From the NCBI RefSeq assembly GCF_030646165.1, contig NZ_JAUTDO010000006.1:403094-467093 (forward strand): DNA of 64,000 nucleotides. Direction: 5' to 3'. This DNA comes from Conexibacter sp. CPCC 206217 (GTDB lineage Bacteria > Actinomycetota > Thermoleophilia > Solirubrobacterales > Solirubrobacteraceae). Positions 26,181 through 34,949 of this stretch are shown piece by piece. Each line of letters opens with the position of its first letter. Positions within the stretch are counted from its first letter, which is position 1. The notes below the pieces were generated by a model that saw only the letters and a program-made list of their open reading frames with translations, ran no database searches and had not been told where the DNA came from. The position numbers and the translations under genes are program-made.

Positions 26181-26999
26181 TTAGGCGCGGGCCGCGCCCG
26201 CGCCCGCGGTGACGCGTGGCCGCTGGCTCCACGCGAACCACGCCAGTCCAGCGAGGCACAGCACGACGGCGACGAAGAAGTTGAGCCGCAGGCCGAAGAC
26301 GTGGTGCGCAGGGTCGGTCCGCAGCAGTTCCTCGCCGATGCGGCCGAGCGAGTAGCCGGCGACGTAGAGCGCGAACAGGCCGGGCGGTCGGATCCGCGCG
26401 CGCCGGCCGAGCCAGACGAGGAAGCCCGCGAGCGTCAGGTTCCAGATCAGCTCGTAGAGGAAGGTCGGTTGGAAGGTCGTGTCGTCGGCGTAGCGCGCCG
26501 GCCGGTGCTCAGGGTCGATCCGCAGGCCCCACGGCAGGCTCGTCGGCCCGCCGAACAGCTCCTGGTTGAACCAGTTGCCGATCCGCCCGATCGCCTGCGC
26601 GACCAGCAGCGCGGGCGCGGCGGCGTCCATGAACAGCGCCACGTCCGCTCTGCGGTGACGCAGCACGAGCACGCCCGCGAGCGAGCCGAGCGCGATCCCG
26701 CCCCAGATCCCGAGGCCGCCGTCCCAGACTGCGAACGGCCCCCACCAGTGGTCGGGGACCTCGTCCCAGCTGGTCGCGAGGAAGTACAGCCGCCCGCCGA
26801 TCAGCCCCGCCGGGAAGCCCCACAGCGCGACCTCCTGCACGAGCGCCCGCCGGCCGCCGACGCGCTCCCAGCGGCGCGACGTGATCGCGATCGCGGCCAG
26901 CAGCGCGACGACGTAGGCGAGGCCGTAGGCGTGGAAGAAGAACGGCCCGATGCCGAAGCCGTTCTCCGCGGGGCTCGGGATCGAGGCGAGCGGCGGCAA
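26181..26999 (-). CDS. lgt: Prolipoprotein diacylglyceryl transferase
   Basis: This 272-residue membrane enzyme attaches diacylglycerol to the lipobox cysteine of prolipoproteins. The Lgt signature GRIGNWFNQELFGGPTSLPW is present (about 128-147), with GGRLYF (about 69) and HAYG (about 24), and about seven membrane helices. The TTG at 26999 is the only start that keeps the conserved N-terminus. It follows the zinc-binding lipoprotein gene by 3 bases, so the two are one operon. A lipoprotein gene next to the enzyme that lipidates it is a sensible pairing. Confidence 0.93.
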   Translation of the reverse strand: MPPLASIPSPAENGFGIGPFFFHAYGLAYVVALLAAIAITSRRWERVGGRRALVQEVALWGFPAGLIGGRLYFLATSWDEVPDHWWGPFAVWDGGLGIWGGIALGSLAGVLVLRHRRADVALFMDAAAPALLVAQAIGRIGNWFNQELFGGPTSLPWGLRIDPEHRPARYADDTTFQPTFLYELIWNLTLAGFLVWLGRRARIRPPGLFALYVAGYSLGRIGEELLRTDPAHHVFGLRLNFFVAVVLCLAGLAWFAWSQRPRVTAGAGAARA

Positions 27000-27002
27000 C
27001 CG

Positions 27003-28016
27003 TCAGATCCCCGCGATCGTGCAGCCCCGTCTGCCGCCGGTGAAGCCGCGCAGCATCGCGTCGGCGTTCGCCTGCTCCATCGTCAGGTAGGTCGCGCCGG
27101 GCGAGTCCTGCGGGCCGAGCGTGTCGCCGTAGAGCGTGTGGTCGGCGCTCGCGCCGGACTCCTGCGCGATCGCGCGCGCGAGCTTCGGGTTGACCGACGA
27201 CTCGGGGAAGACCGCTCTGACGCCCTCGGCTCTGATCGTCTGCACGAGTCTCGCGACGTCGCCGGCGGAGGCCTGCGCCTGCGTCGTCTGGGAGGGGATC
27301 ACGGCACCGATCACCTGTACGTCATAGCGCTTGGCGAAGTAGTTGAAGGCGTCGTGGTCGGTCACGAGCTTGCGCTGCGCGGCCGGCACGGCGGCGAAGC
27401 ACTTTCTGATGCCCGCGTCGAGCGCCTGGACCTTGGCGAGGTAGGCGGCGGCGTTGGCGTCGTAGGTCGCTCTGGCGGCCGGGTCGGCGCTGCTGAGCGC
27501 GTCGCGGATGACCGGGATCGCGGCCTCGACGTTGGCCGGGTCGTGCCACCAGTGCGGGTCGTATCTGGACGCCTCGGGCCCGGACGTCTCGCCGGGCACT
27601 CTGTCGACGGCGCTGTCGGCGAGCGTCACGACCGTGGGGTCGCCACCGGACTGCGTGACGACGTCCGCCATCCAGTGGTCGAGGTTGTCGCCACTCTCGA
27701 AGACGACCTTCGCCCCGGCCGTCTCGGTCACGTCCTGCGGTCGCGGCTCGTAGTCGTGCGGGTCGCTGTTGGGCTGCAGGATCTGCGTCACGTCGGCCGC
27801 GTCGCCGCCGATCTGGCGCACGATGTCGCCGAGTTGCGTCGTGGTCGCGACGACGGCGATCGGGTCGGCGCTGCTCGCGGCGGTCGTCGCGCTGTCCGCG
27901 GTGGCGCTCGACGCGCCCGTGGCGGCGCTCGTGGCGGCGTTGTCGTCGGAGCTGCCGCAGGCGCTCAGCGCGAGTGTCGTGACGAGGGCAGGGAGGAGGA
28001 GAAGGCGTCGGTCCAT
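27003..28016 (-). CDS. Zinc/manganese-binding ABC lipoprotein (ZnuA/TroA family)
   Basis: The 337-residue lipoprotein has a signal peptide with lipobox LSAC (Cys about 20). The cluster A-1 metal ligands are DPHDYEPRPQDV, HWWHDPANV, TDHDAFNYF and FPESSVNPKLA. The His-rich acidic loop common in ZnuA is absent. No permease or ATPase gene is adjacent, so it must work with a transporter encoded elsewhere or act as a metal scavenger. AGA encodes 8 of its 18 arginines. An inverted repeat about 13-35 bases upstream may be its metal-responsive operator. Confidence 0.85.
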   Translation of the reverse strand: MDRRLLLLPALVTTLALSACGSSDDNAATSAATGASSATADSATTAASSADPIAVVATTTQLGDIVRQIGGDAADVTQILQPNSDPHDYEPRPQDVTETAGAKVVFESGDNLDHWMADVVTQSGGDPTVVTLADSAVDRVPGETSGPEASRYDPHWWHDPANVEAAIPVIRDALSSADPAARATYDANAAAYLAKVQALDAGIRKCFAAVPAAQRKLVTDHDAFNYFAKRYDVQVIGAVIPSQTTQAQASAGDVARLVQTIRAEGVRAVFPESSVNPKLARAIAQESGASADHTLYGDTLGPQDSPGATYLTMEQANADAMLRGFTGGRRGCTIAGI

Positions 28017-28028
28017 GACCGCAGCCTA

Positions 28029-28051
28029 GCAATAATGAGATTCAGTATTGC
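28029..28051 (-). promoter_or_regulatory. AT-rich inverted repeat upstream of the metal-binding lipoprotein gene
   Basis: GCAATA (28029-28034) and TATTGC (28046-28051) flank an 11-base AT-rich spacer just upstream of the gene at 28016. In such GC-rich DNA this is a candidate site for a Zur- or MntR-type regulator. It does not clearly match a published consensus. Confidence 0.35.
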
Positions 28052-28105
28052 GAAGGTCGGGCTTGGGTCCGCCGCACGCCCGCGGTGCCGGCGCGCGACG
28101 ACGCC

Positions 28106-28141
28106 GGCCCGCCGACCGGGGAGGGATCCGGTCGGCGGGCC
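28106..28141. terminator. 14-bp hairpin after the chemoreceptor gene
   Basis: GGCCCGCCGACCGG (28106-28119) pairs perfectly with 28128-28141 across an 8-base loop. It lies 36 bases downstream of the chemoreceptor stop on the minus strand. Confidence 0.75.
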
Positions 28142-28177
28142 GTGGGTGCGCCGGGGTTTGGGGGCGGGGTCCGAGGA

Positions 28178-30265
28178 CTACGTCTGCGCGCTCAGCGTGA
28201 ACTGGCCGACGAGCCGCTCCAGCTCCTCGGCGGTCTTCGCCAGCTCCTGTGCGGAGGCGGCGATCTCCTGTGTGGAGGCCGAGGTCTGCTGCGTCGAGGC
28301 GGCGACCTGCTCGGTCGCGGCCGAGGACTGCTGCGCGACGGCGGCGACCTCGGTCATGTTCGCCTGCATGCGGCTGGCGCGCTCGGAGATCTCGCCGGTC
28401 GCGACTGCGATCTGGCTGACGCGATCGCTCATGTCCTCGACCGACGTGCCGATCTGCAGGAACGAGGTGCGCGCCTGCTCGACCGTCGCGACGCCGTCGT
28501 GCGTGCGCTGCGCGCCGCTCTCGACGACCTCGACGGCGCGGCCAGTCTCGGTCTGGATCTCTGTGATCAGCGTCGAGATCGAGCGCGCGGCCTGCTGCGA
28601 CTCCTCGGCGAGCTTGCGGACCTCCTCGGCGACGACGGCGAAGCCGCGGCCCTGCTCGCCGGCGCGGGCGGCCTCGATCGCGGCGTTCAGCGCCAGCAGG
28701 TTCGTCTGCTCCGCGATGCCGGTGATGGTCGAGACGATCCCGCCGATCTGGCCGGACTTCGCACCCAGCTCGCGGATCGTCTCGGTCACCTGCATGGAGG
28801 ACGACTGCACGGCCTGCATCGCCTCGGTCGCCTCGGCGATCGTGGCGGCGCCCTCCTCGGCGGCGCCGCGCGCGTGCTCGGCGGCCTGCGCGGTCTGCTC
28901 CGCGTTCTCGGCGGCGGTGCGGGTCGCGTCGACGACCTCGCTCGTCAGGTCGCGCGCGTCGCCGACGGTGCGCACCTGGCGCTCGGCGCCCGCGGCGACC
29001 TCGCCGACGGAGGAGGCGATCTCGCCGACGGCGCGGCCGGACTCCTCCGAGGTCGACGCCATCTGCTGCGAGGCGGCGGCGACGGCCTGCGTCTCCTGCG
29101 CGATCTGGCGCAGCATCGCGGCGACCTTGTCGCGCATCCCGTTGTAGCCGTCGACGGAGTTGTGCGTCGTCGCGAGCATCTCGTTGAAGATCTCCGCGAG
29201 ACGGCCCAGCTTGGCCTCCCCCTCGGCCGTCAGCGGCTGCGTGTCGGCGCTCGCGTCGAGCGTCAGGTCGCCGCGCGCGACGGCCGCCAGCCCGGCTTCC
29301 AGCTCGACCAGGTCACGGCCGCGCAGCGACTCCATCCGCTCGACCAGCGCCTCGAGGCTCGACTGGTCGCCGAGCGCGTCGCGCAGCTGCGTCGCCATCT
29401 CCAGGAAGGCGTTGCCGAGCACGTCTCTGTCGGACTTCGGCCGGACCCTGACGGCGAGGTCGCCGGCGGCGATCCGGCGCGCGGCGGTCGCGGTCTCGTC
29501 GAGGTAGCCGATCATCTCCCTGAACGCCTCGCCGGTCTCGCCGATCTCGTCGCGCGATCTGATCTCGACGCGCTGCTCGATGTCGCCCTGCGAGATCCCG
29601 CGCGCGGCGGTCAGCATCTGCTTCAGCCCGCCGGCGATCTTGCGTGCCAGCAGCAGCGCGATCGCGATCCCGATGATCGTCGCCGCGATCAGCAGCGCGA
29701 TGATCGTCGTGCGCGCGGTTCTCACGGTCGAATCGGCGCTGTTCGCCTGCGCGGCGGAGAGCGAGTAGCGGTGGTCCTTGAGGTCGGCGAGCGCGGTCTT
29801 GACGCCTTCCCAGGCGTCGTTGGCGGCACCGGTCGTGAGGACGCCGAGGCCCTCTCTGTAGTCGCCGGCCTGCGCGAGTCTGGCGTACTCTCTCGACGTG
29901 TCGACGTACTGTCTCCAGGCCGCGTCGAGTCTGTCCAGGTTCGCGATGTCGGCCGCGTCGAGACGGGGCGCTCTGGCGATCAGGTCCTGCGACAGTCTCA
30001 GGTCCTCGAGGTCGCCGGACTGGCCGTCGTCGGGCAGGCCGATCGCGGCGCTGCCGACGTAGCGGACCTGATCCTTGCGGTATTCGCTGATCGCGAGGTG
30101 GATGTCACCGGCGGATCTGACGCTGGGAACGGTTGCGTCGGCGAACGTGTCCGTGACGTTCCGCATCGAGCCGAGCTTGGTGACGGCAACGATCCCGACG
30201 GCGAGCATCAGCGCGACGATGGTGAGGAAGCCGGCGAGCAGCTTCGTCTTCACGGTGAAACGCAC
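28178..30265 (-). CDS. Methyl-accepting chemotaxis protein
   Basis: The 695-residue transducer has TM1 (about 8-30), an extracytoplasmic helical sensor domain (about 31-185), TM2 (about 186-205, [17 protein letters not shown]), HAMP segments, and a long coiled-coil signalling domain. The hairpin tip region [14 protein letters not shown] (about 548) interacts with CheA/CheW. It would sense an external chemical and steer motility. The GTG start is supported by GAGGAGA 6 bases upstream. In the sensor region 9 of 15 arginines are AGA, against about 2 of 38 in the cytoplasmic part. It stands alone, without che or fla genes nearby. Confidence 0.92.
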   Translation of the reverse strand: MRFTVKTKLLAGFLTIVALMLAVGIVAVTKLGSMRNVTDTFADATVPSVRSAGDIHLAISEYRKDQVRYVGSAAIGLPDDGQSGDLEDLRLSQDLIARAPRLDAADIANLDRLDAAWRQYVDTSREYARLAQAGDYREGLGVLTTGAANDAWEGVKTALADLKDHRYSLSAAQANSADSTVRTARTTIIALLIAATIIGIAIALLLARKIAGGLKQMLTAARGISQGDIEQRVEIRSRDEIGETGEAFREMIGYLDETATAARRIAAGDLAVRVRPKSDRDVLGNAFLEMATQLRDALGDQSSLEALVERMESLRGRDLVELEAGLAAVARGDLTLDASADTQPLTAEGEAKLGRLAEIFNEMLATTHNSVDGYNGMRDKVAAMLRQIAQETQAVAAASQQMASTSEESGRAVGEIASSVGEVAAGAERQVRTVGDARDLTSEVVDATRTAAENAEQTAQAAEHARGAAEEGAATIAEATEAMQAVQSSSMQVTETIRELGAKSGQIGGIVSTITGIAEQTNLLALNAAIEAARAGEQGRGFAVVAEEVRKLAEESQQAARSISTLITEIQTETGRAVEVVESGAQRTHDGVATVEQARTSFLQIGTSVEDMSDRVSQIAVATGEISERASRMQANMTEVAAVAQQSSAATEQVAASTQQTSASTQEIAASAQELAKTAEELERLVGQFTLSAQT

Positions 30266-30341
30266 CGTTGTCTCCTCTAAGCAGTAGTGGGGAAGGGCGA
30301 GTCGCCGGTTGGGGCCGGACCGGCGTCGCCTCTGCTCGGAG

Positions 30342-30367
30342 TGATCGGTCAGGAGTGACGTTTCTTA
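30342..30367 (-). promoter_or_regulatory. Possible sigma-28-type promoter of the chemoreceptor gene
   Basis: On the minus strand TAAG (30364-30367) and ACCGATCA (30342-30349) are separated by 14 bases. This resembles the flagellar sigma consensus TAAA-N15-GCCGATAA. It lies about 75 bases upstream of the start. The match is partial. Confidence 0.3.
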
Positions 30368-30418
30368 ATTCTCCTCTCGGTGGTCGGACCGACCTGGCAC
30401 GCCGCCGCGGCCTGCCGT

Positions 30419-31588
30419 CTAGCGCCCCGGCCAGCTCCCCGCTTTTCGGTACGTCTGGACGACCGCTGCGACCCCGGCGCCCGTCGGCTGCGGGCCGCCG
30501 AAGTCCGCCAGCGCGGCCTCGAGCGCCGCGATGCCGGCGACGACGTCGGCCGCGCTGACGCTGCCGAGGTGACCGACCCGCAGCACGTCGGCGCTCAGCG
30601 GTCCCTGGCCGGCGGCGACGACGACGCCGTAGCGCGTCTCCAGATGCGCCGCGAGCGCGCTCGGATCGACGCCGGGCGGCGCTCTCACCGCCGTCACGAC
30701 GACCCCCGCGTCGATGTTCTCGCCGAACGGCTCCAAGCCCAGCGCCGCGACCCCCGCCTTGACCGCCGCGGCGTTGAGCCGGTGCAGCGCGAAGACCGCG
30801 TCGAGGCCCTGTTCGCGCAGCCCGCGCAGCGCCGCCGCGAGCCCCTCGATCACCGAGATCGCCGGCGTATACGGGCTCTCCGGGGTGCCCGGTCTGGCCC
30901 AGCGGCGGTACTCGCTGAAGTCCCAGTAGTACGGCGCCGGCGGCAGCTCGCCGTGACGTGCCCAGGCGCGGGCGCCGACGGCTACGAACGACACGCCCGG
31001 CGTCGCCCCGAGCGCCTTCTGCGACGCGCCGACGACGAGGTCGAGCGCGAGCCTGTCGGTGCCGATCGGCAGCGCGCCCGCGGCCGAGACGGCGTCGACC
31101 ATCAGCAGCGGCGCCGACGGCGCCGCCGTCACGACGGGCGCGATCGCGGCGAGGTCGTTGACGACGCTGGTCGACGTCTCGGAATGCTGCAGCACGACGC
31201 CGCGCGCGTCCGGCGTGCGCGCCAGGCAGGCCGCCACGTCGTCGGCGCGGACGGCCTCGCCCCAGCGGTAGTCGAGCCGCTCGACTACGAGCCCGGCGCG
31301 CGTCGCGATCGTCACGACGCGCTCGCCGAAGAAGCCGTTGACGCAGACGACGATCCGCTCGCCCGGCGCGAAGCAGTTGACGATCGCCGCCTCCAGCGCG
31401 CCGGTCCCCGAGGCGGTGTACAGCAGCACCTCGTTGCTGGTCTCCAGCAGCCACTGCAACCCCTCGGTGACCTCGCTCAGCAGCAGCTGGAAGGCGCGCC
31501 CGCGGTGGAACACGGGGTGGCGGCCCTGCGCCTCCAGCACCGCCGCGGGGACGGGCGTCGGACCGGGAGTCAGCCAGGTCTGCGCCAT
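30419..31588 (-). CDS. Class V aminotransferase (alanine/serine-glyoxylate or phosphonate-type)
   Basis: This 389-residue PLP enzyme has the opening LTPGPTPVP, the GTGALEAAIVN loop (about 61-71), the cofactor Asp in LLMVDAVSAAG and the Schiff-base lysine in VGASQKALG (about 190). The subgroup includes alanine-glyoxylate, serine-pyruvate and 2-aminoethylphosphonate transaminases. It is the last gene of the GntR-associated operon. It could supply the 2-oxo acid (for example sulfopyruvate or phosphonopyruvate) for the TPP decarboxylase encoded upstream. Confidence 0.88.
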   Translation of the reverse strand: MAQTWLTPGPTPVPAAVLEAQGRHPVFHRGRAFQLLLSEVTEGLQWLLETSNEVLLYTASGTGALEAAIVNCFAPGERIVVCVNGFFGERVVTIATRAGLVVERLDYRWGEAVRADDVAACLARTPDARGVVLQHSETSTSVVNDLAAIAPVVTAAPSAPLLMVDAVSAAGALPIGTDRLALDLVVGASQKALGATPGVSFVAVGARAWARHGELPPAPYYWDFSEYRRWARPGTPESPYTPAISVIEGLAAALRGLREQGLDAVFALHRLNAAAVKAGVAALGLEPFGENIDAGVVVTAVRAPPGVDPSALAAHLETRYGVVVAAGQGPLSADVLRVGHLGSVSAADVVAGIAALEAALADFGGPQPTGAGVAAVVQTYRKAGSWPGR

Positions 31589-31590
31589 CG

Positions 31591-32592
31591 CTACTCCAGC
31601 ACCTCGCGCGCGCCGAGGTCGGCCAGCACGCCGATCCCCTCGCGCTCGGCCGCCCGCCACACGTGCACGGCGCAGACGATGTCCTGGATCGCGACGCCGG
31701 AGGAGTCGAACAGCGTGATCTCGTCGTCGTCGCGACGGCCGACCGTCCCGTCGAGGACCGCGCCGAGGTCCGGCCCGAGATCGTCCGCGGTGACGGTCCC
31801 GGCCTCCAGCGCGACCGCGAACTTGCCGTCGTGCAGCGTCTCCTCGCGGCCGTCGCCGATCACGCGGCAGGCGGCCAGCAGGTCGCTCTCCAGCTCGGTT
31901 CTGATGCCGATCGCGTTGACGTGCTGGCCGGGCTCCAGGTGCTCGCGCCGGACGACCGGCACGGGCGAGTTGGTCGCCGTCACGACGATCTCGGCGCCGG
32001 CGGTCGCCTCCGCAGTCGTCGCGACCGCGTTCGCGTCGATCCCGAGCTGCTCGCGCACGCGCTGCGCGAACGCCTCGCGCCGCACCGGCGAGCGCGACGT
32101 CACGCGGACCGACTCCAGCGCCGGGAAGCGCGCCTTGTGCGCGAGCACCGCGTACCACGCCAGCGCGCCGGTCCCGACCATCCCGAGCGAGCGCGTCGCG
32201 CCCGGCCGCGCGAGCGCCTCCGTCGCGACCGCGGCGCCGGCCGCCGTGCGCACCGCGGTGATGTAGACCGAGTCCATGATCGCCAGCGGGGTGCCGTCCT
32301 CGTCGTCGAACAGCAGCAGCAACGAGCCGAGGTTCCTGCCGGGCGGATTCTTCGGGAAGCGCGCCAGCACCTTCACGCCGAGGCCGCCGGAGGAGCCGTC
32401 CCAGCCGGCCAGCAGCTTCAGCCAGCCGCGCTGCTCGCCGGGCAGCCGCAGCCACGCGCTCGGCGCGGCCTGCGTGAGGCCGCGCCCGAGCGCGAGGAAC
32501 GCGTCGCGCTGCAGGTCGATCGCCGCCTCGACGCTGAGCAGGTGGCGGACGTCGGGCATCCCCAGTATGCGCGTCAGCACGGTGTCGCTCAT
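31591..32592 (-). CDS. Ornithine cyclodeaminase / mu-crystallin family protein
   Basis: The 333-residue protein has the substrate-binding segment LGVKVLARFPKN (about 73-84, with the family lysine) and the Rossmann motif SLGMVGTGALAWYAV (about 135-149). The NAIGI(R) segment and GVAIQDIVCA at the C-terminus are also family features. Members deaminate ornithine or reduce cyclic imines and 2-oxo amines. The function here is probably dehydrogenation or imine reduction of an amino acid intermediate. The start overlaps the M24 stop by ATGA, and two bases separate its stop from the aminotransferase start. Confidence 0.85.
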   Translation of the reverse strand: MSDTVLTRILGMPDVRHLLSVEAAIDLQRDAFLALGRGLTQAAPSAWLRLPGEQRGWLKLLAGWDGSSGGLGVKVLARFPKNPPGRNLGSLLLLFDDEDGTPLAIMDSVYITAVRTAAGAAVATEALARPGATRSLGMVGTGALAWYAVLAHKARFPALESVRVTSRSPVRREAFAQRVREQLGIDANAVATTAEATAGAEIVVTATNSPVPVVRREHLEPGQHVNAIGIRTELESDLLAACRVIGDGREETLHDGKFAVALEAGTVTADDLGPDLGAVLDGTVGRRDDDEITLFDSSGVAIQDIVCAVHVWRAAEREGIGVLADLGAREVLE

Positions 32593-33800
32593 GCGCCCAT
32601 CACGTAGAGGCCGGGATCGGGCTCGGAGAGGACCTCGCAGCCGTCCGCGGTGATCAGCACGTCCTCCTCGGAGCCGTAGGTCATGCCGCCCTCGGGCAGG
32701 TACGCCTCGCACGACAGGACCATGCCGGGCAGCAGCACGTCGTCGCTGTCGAGGCGCACGAACGGCGGCTCGCTGGAGGCGATCCCGAGGCCGTGGCAGA
32801 GGTGCATGTACGGCGGGCCGAGGTAGTTGCCGATCTTCTCGTCGCCGTACCCCAGCTCGTGGTAGAGCCGGACCATGTGCTCCATCACGGCTCTGAACGA
32901 CTCGCCGGGCTTCAGTGCCTCCGCGATCGAGCGGCGCACGATCTCGCGGATGTTGTCGTGGTGGAAGGTCTGCTCGGCGCTCGGCTCGCCGACGACGGCC
33001 ATGCGGTTGAACTCGCCCCAGTAGCCGGCGAGCGTCACGCCGGAGTCGACGAACAGCAGTTCGCCGGGCTTGAGGATCTGGTCGGTCTGCGGGCCGAGCA
33101 TCCGCGAGGTGTGGCCGAGCGCCTTCGCCTTCGCCTCCGAGACGATCAGCGCCTGCGCGTACGGCGGGCGGAAGGCGCCGGCCTCGACCAGCGCGGCGCC
33201 GACCTTGCGGCCGACGTCGACCTCGGAGTCGCCGGCGACGATCGCGCCGAACGCGTTCGCGAGCCCCTCGCCGTTGATCGTGTCGCACTTGCGGATCCAC
33301 TCGACCTCGGCCGGGCTCTTGATCATCCGCAGCGCCCACAGCACGTCGGTGCCGTCGACGAACTCCGCGCCGGGCAGGCCGGCCTCGAACGCGCGCCACT
33401 CGTCGAACGGCATCGCGATCCGCTGGTCGGTGCCGAACTCGGCGCCGATCCTGCCTCTGCCGAGCCCGCGCGCGCGGACGGCGTCGGCGAGCGCGGCGCC
33501 GCTGAAGGGGGGACCGTAGGCGACGACGTCCTGCACCCACGACTGCACGCGCGCGTTCGCCTCGTTGATCCCGTAGACCCACAGCAGCGGCTCGCCCTCG
33601 CGCGGCAGCACCATCACGTGCGGGCGCGAGTAGTTGAGCTGGTAGTCGCGCGGCAGGTGACCGCTCAGGTAGTAGTAGTTCATGCCGGCGGCGAAGTCGC
33701 CGGTGACCACGAGCGCGTCGAGGCCTGCACGCGCCATCTCCTCACGCGCGCGGTCGGCGCGCGCGATCAGCTCCTCGCGGTCGAACAGTGCGGCGGTCAT
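32589..33800 (-). CDS. M24-family creatinase/prolidase-like hydrolase
   Basis: This 403-residue protein has an N-domain with YYLSGHLPRDY and an M24 domain. LFVDSGVTLAGYWGEFNRMA keeps the first metal Asp but has Glu instead of Asp at the second position. LCHGLGIASSEPPF gives a His and LSCEAYLPEGGM a Glu. The metal site is therefore altered, as in the other two M24 proteins of the window. GGAGAG precedes the ATG. It is coupled to the decarboxylase subunit gene upstream and the cyclodeaminase gene downstream. Confidence 0.8.
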   Translation of the reverse strand: MTAALFDREELIARADRAREEMARAGLDALVVTGDFAAGMNYYYLSGHLPRDYQLNYSRPHVMVLPREGEPLLWVYGINEANARVQSWVQDVVAYGPPFSGAALADAVRARGLGRGRIGAEFGTDQRIAMPFDEWRAFEAGLPGAEFVDGTDVLWALRMIKSPAEVEWIRKCDTINGEGLANAFGAIVAGDSEVDVGRKVGAALVEAGAFRPPYAQALIVSEAKAKALGHTSRMLGPQTDQILKPGELLFVDSGVTLAGYWGEFNRMAVVGEPSAEQTFHHDNIREIVRRSIAEALKPGESFRAVMEHMVRLYHELGYGDEKIGNYLGPPYMHLCHGLGIASSEPPFVRLDSDDVLLPGMVLSCEAYLPEGGMTYGSEEDVLITADGCEVLSEPDPGLYVMGA

Positions 33801-34366
33801 CTCTCTCCTTCGTTGTTCAGGAACGTGGTAAAACGGGTGGCGATCGCCACCGGGTCTTCGAGCAGGAACGGCGTGCCGGGCGCGTTGCCCGGCTCGATCG
33901 CGCCGAGCACGACGGACGTGCCGTCCGCCGCGCGGGCTTCGTGCAGCGCCTCTTCCAGCGCGACGGCATCGGCGACCTGGCGTGTCGCCAGCCCCGCGCC
34001 GCGGCAGAGCGCCGCGAGGTCGATCCGCTCGGCCTGCGACGGCCGCCCGGCCGCCGAGGCGTGCTGGTGGTTGTCGAGCACGACGAGCGTGAAGCGGGGC
34101 GGGGCGAGGTAGGCGAGCGTCGGCAGGATCGACAGCCCCATCAGCAGCGAGCCGTCGCCTTCGACCGCCGCGACCGGGCCGCCGCGGCCGGCGAGCGCGA
34201 GCCCGGCGCCGACGGCGGGCGCGAGGCCCATCGAGTCGAGCAGGTAGAGGTGCGAGTCGCGCTTGCCCAGCGACGCCAGCTCACGCGAGGTGGCGCCGAG
34301 CGTGACGACGAGCGGGTCGTGCGCGAAGACGGCGTCGATCGCTCTGAGCGCATCGATCCGTCTCAT
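33797..34366 (-). CDS. TPP-binding (beta) subunit of a sulfopyruvate/phosphonopyruvate decarboxylase
   Basis: This 189-residue subunit has the TPP/Mg motif VEGDGSLLMGLSILPTLA followed by LVVLDNHQHAS (about 77-108), the C-terminal half of a thiamine enzyme. The split two-subunit layout is that of ComDE sulfopyruvate decarboxylase. Phosphonopyruvate decarboxylase has the same parts in one chain. The gene overlaps the alpha-subunit gene and the M24 gene by ATGA. It would turn the 2-oxo acid into an aldehyde, for example sulfoacetaldehyde. Confidence 0.82.
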   Translation of the reverse strand: MRRIDALRAIDAVFAHDPLVVTLGATSRELASLGKRDSHLYLLDSMGLAPAVGAGLALAGRGGPVAAVEGDGSLLMGLSILPTLAYLAPPRFTLVVLDNHQHASAAGRPSQAERIDLAALCRGAGLATRQVADAVALEEALHEARAADGTSVVLGAIEPGNAPGTPFLLEDPVAIATRFTTFLNNEGER

Positions 34367-34887
34367 GCCTCCGCGCTCCCCGGGTGCATCACGTCGGCGA
34401 GCAGCACGACCGGCCGGTGCGTCATCGCGGCGTGCTCGGCGACGGCGCGCGTGGTCGTGCGCCACAGCGCCGGCGACTCCGCCGGCCCGAGCCGCTCGGC
34501 CGCGATCCCTGCCGTCTTCAGCAGGTCGGGGACGGCCTCGCAGAACGTGTGGATCATCGCGTTGTACTCCCCGAGTCCGCCGCGCGTGTTGGCGACGATC
34601 GGGAGGCCCAGGTGGTAGGCCTTCACGAACGTCGTCAGCGCGGTCAGCGCGTTGCCGAAGCCGTTGTCCTGCATCACGATCGCGACGCGTCTGCCGCCGA
34701 GCAGCAGCCCGCCGGCGATCCCGGCGGCCTCCTCCTCGCGGTTGGCCATCAGGCCGGGCACGCCGTTTCGCTCCAGCCCGGCGATGATCGCGGCGACATG
34801 CGACGAGGGCACGTAGACGAACGTCTGCAGCCCCCAGTCGAGCAGGCCGTCGACGACCGCCTCGTAGCGTGCATGGGAGCCGCTCAT
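34363..34887 (-). CDS. Pyrimidine-binding (alpha) subunit of a sulfopyruvate/phosphonopyruvate decarboxylase
   Basis: The 174-residue protein has the N-terminal thiamine-enzyme domain with the catalytic Glu in ANREEEAAGIAGGLLLGG (about 58-75) and VIMQDNGFGNALTAL, as in ComD. The ATG follows GAGGTGA by 4 bases. Directly upstream lies a tandem copy of the ribosome site and first dozen codons, left as a 17-codon mini-ORF. Overlaps the beta-subunit gene by ATGA. Confidence 0.82.
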   Translation of the reverse strand: MSGSHARYEAVVDGLLDWGLQTFVYVPSSHVAAIIAGLERNGVPGLMANREEEAAGIAGGLLLGGRRVAIVMQDNGFGNALTALTTFVKAYHLGLPIVANTRGGLGEYNAMIHTFCEAVPDLLKTAGIAAERLGPAESPALWRTTTRAVAEHAAMTHRPVVLLADVMHPGSAEA

Positions 34888-34949
34888 GCGTTCACCTCGC
34901 CGACGACCGCGTCGCAATGTGCGTGGAACCCGCTCATGCGGTCACCTCC
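34846..34949 (-). repeat. Tandem 50-bp duplication of the ribosome site and start of the alpha-subunit gene
   Basis: Two copies offset by 50 bases (34896-34949 and 34846-34899) agree at about 42 of 54 positions. Each contains GAGGTGA, four bases, ATGAGCGG and then the GCGGTCGTCG segment. The upstream copy runs into a stop and forms the mini-ORF. Confidence 0.65.
34884..34937 (-). CDS. 17-residue mini-ORF, duplicated start of the decarboxylase alpha gene
   Basis: ATG at 34937 overlaps the stop of the homoserine-dehydrogenase-like gene. The product MSGFHAHCDAVVGEVNA resembles the start of the next protein (MSGSHARYEAVVDG), and its TGA overlaps the next ATG. It has its own GGAGGTGA site. It is best read as a remnant that now couples translation between the two genes. 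Confidence 0.4.
   Translation of the reverse strand: MSGFHAHCDAVVGEVNA

Noticed and set aside
26047..26259. A 70-codon minus-strand frame and a plus-strand frame ending near 26181 between the AhpD-like gene and lgt
   Set aside because: They overlap lgt or lack a start and ribosome site, and neither translation resembles a known protein. I treat the stretch as intergenic.
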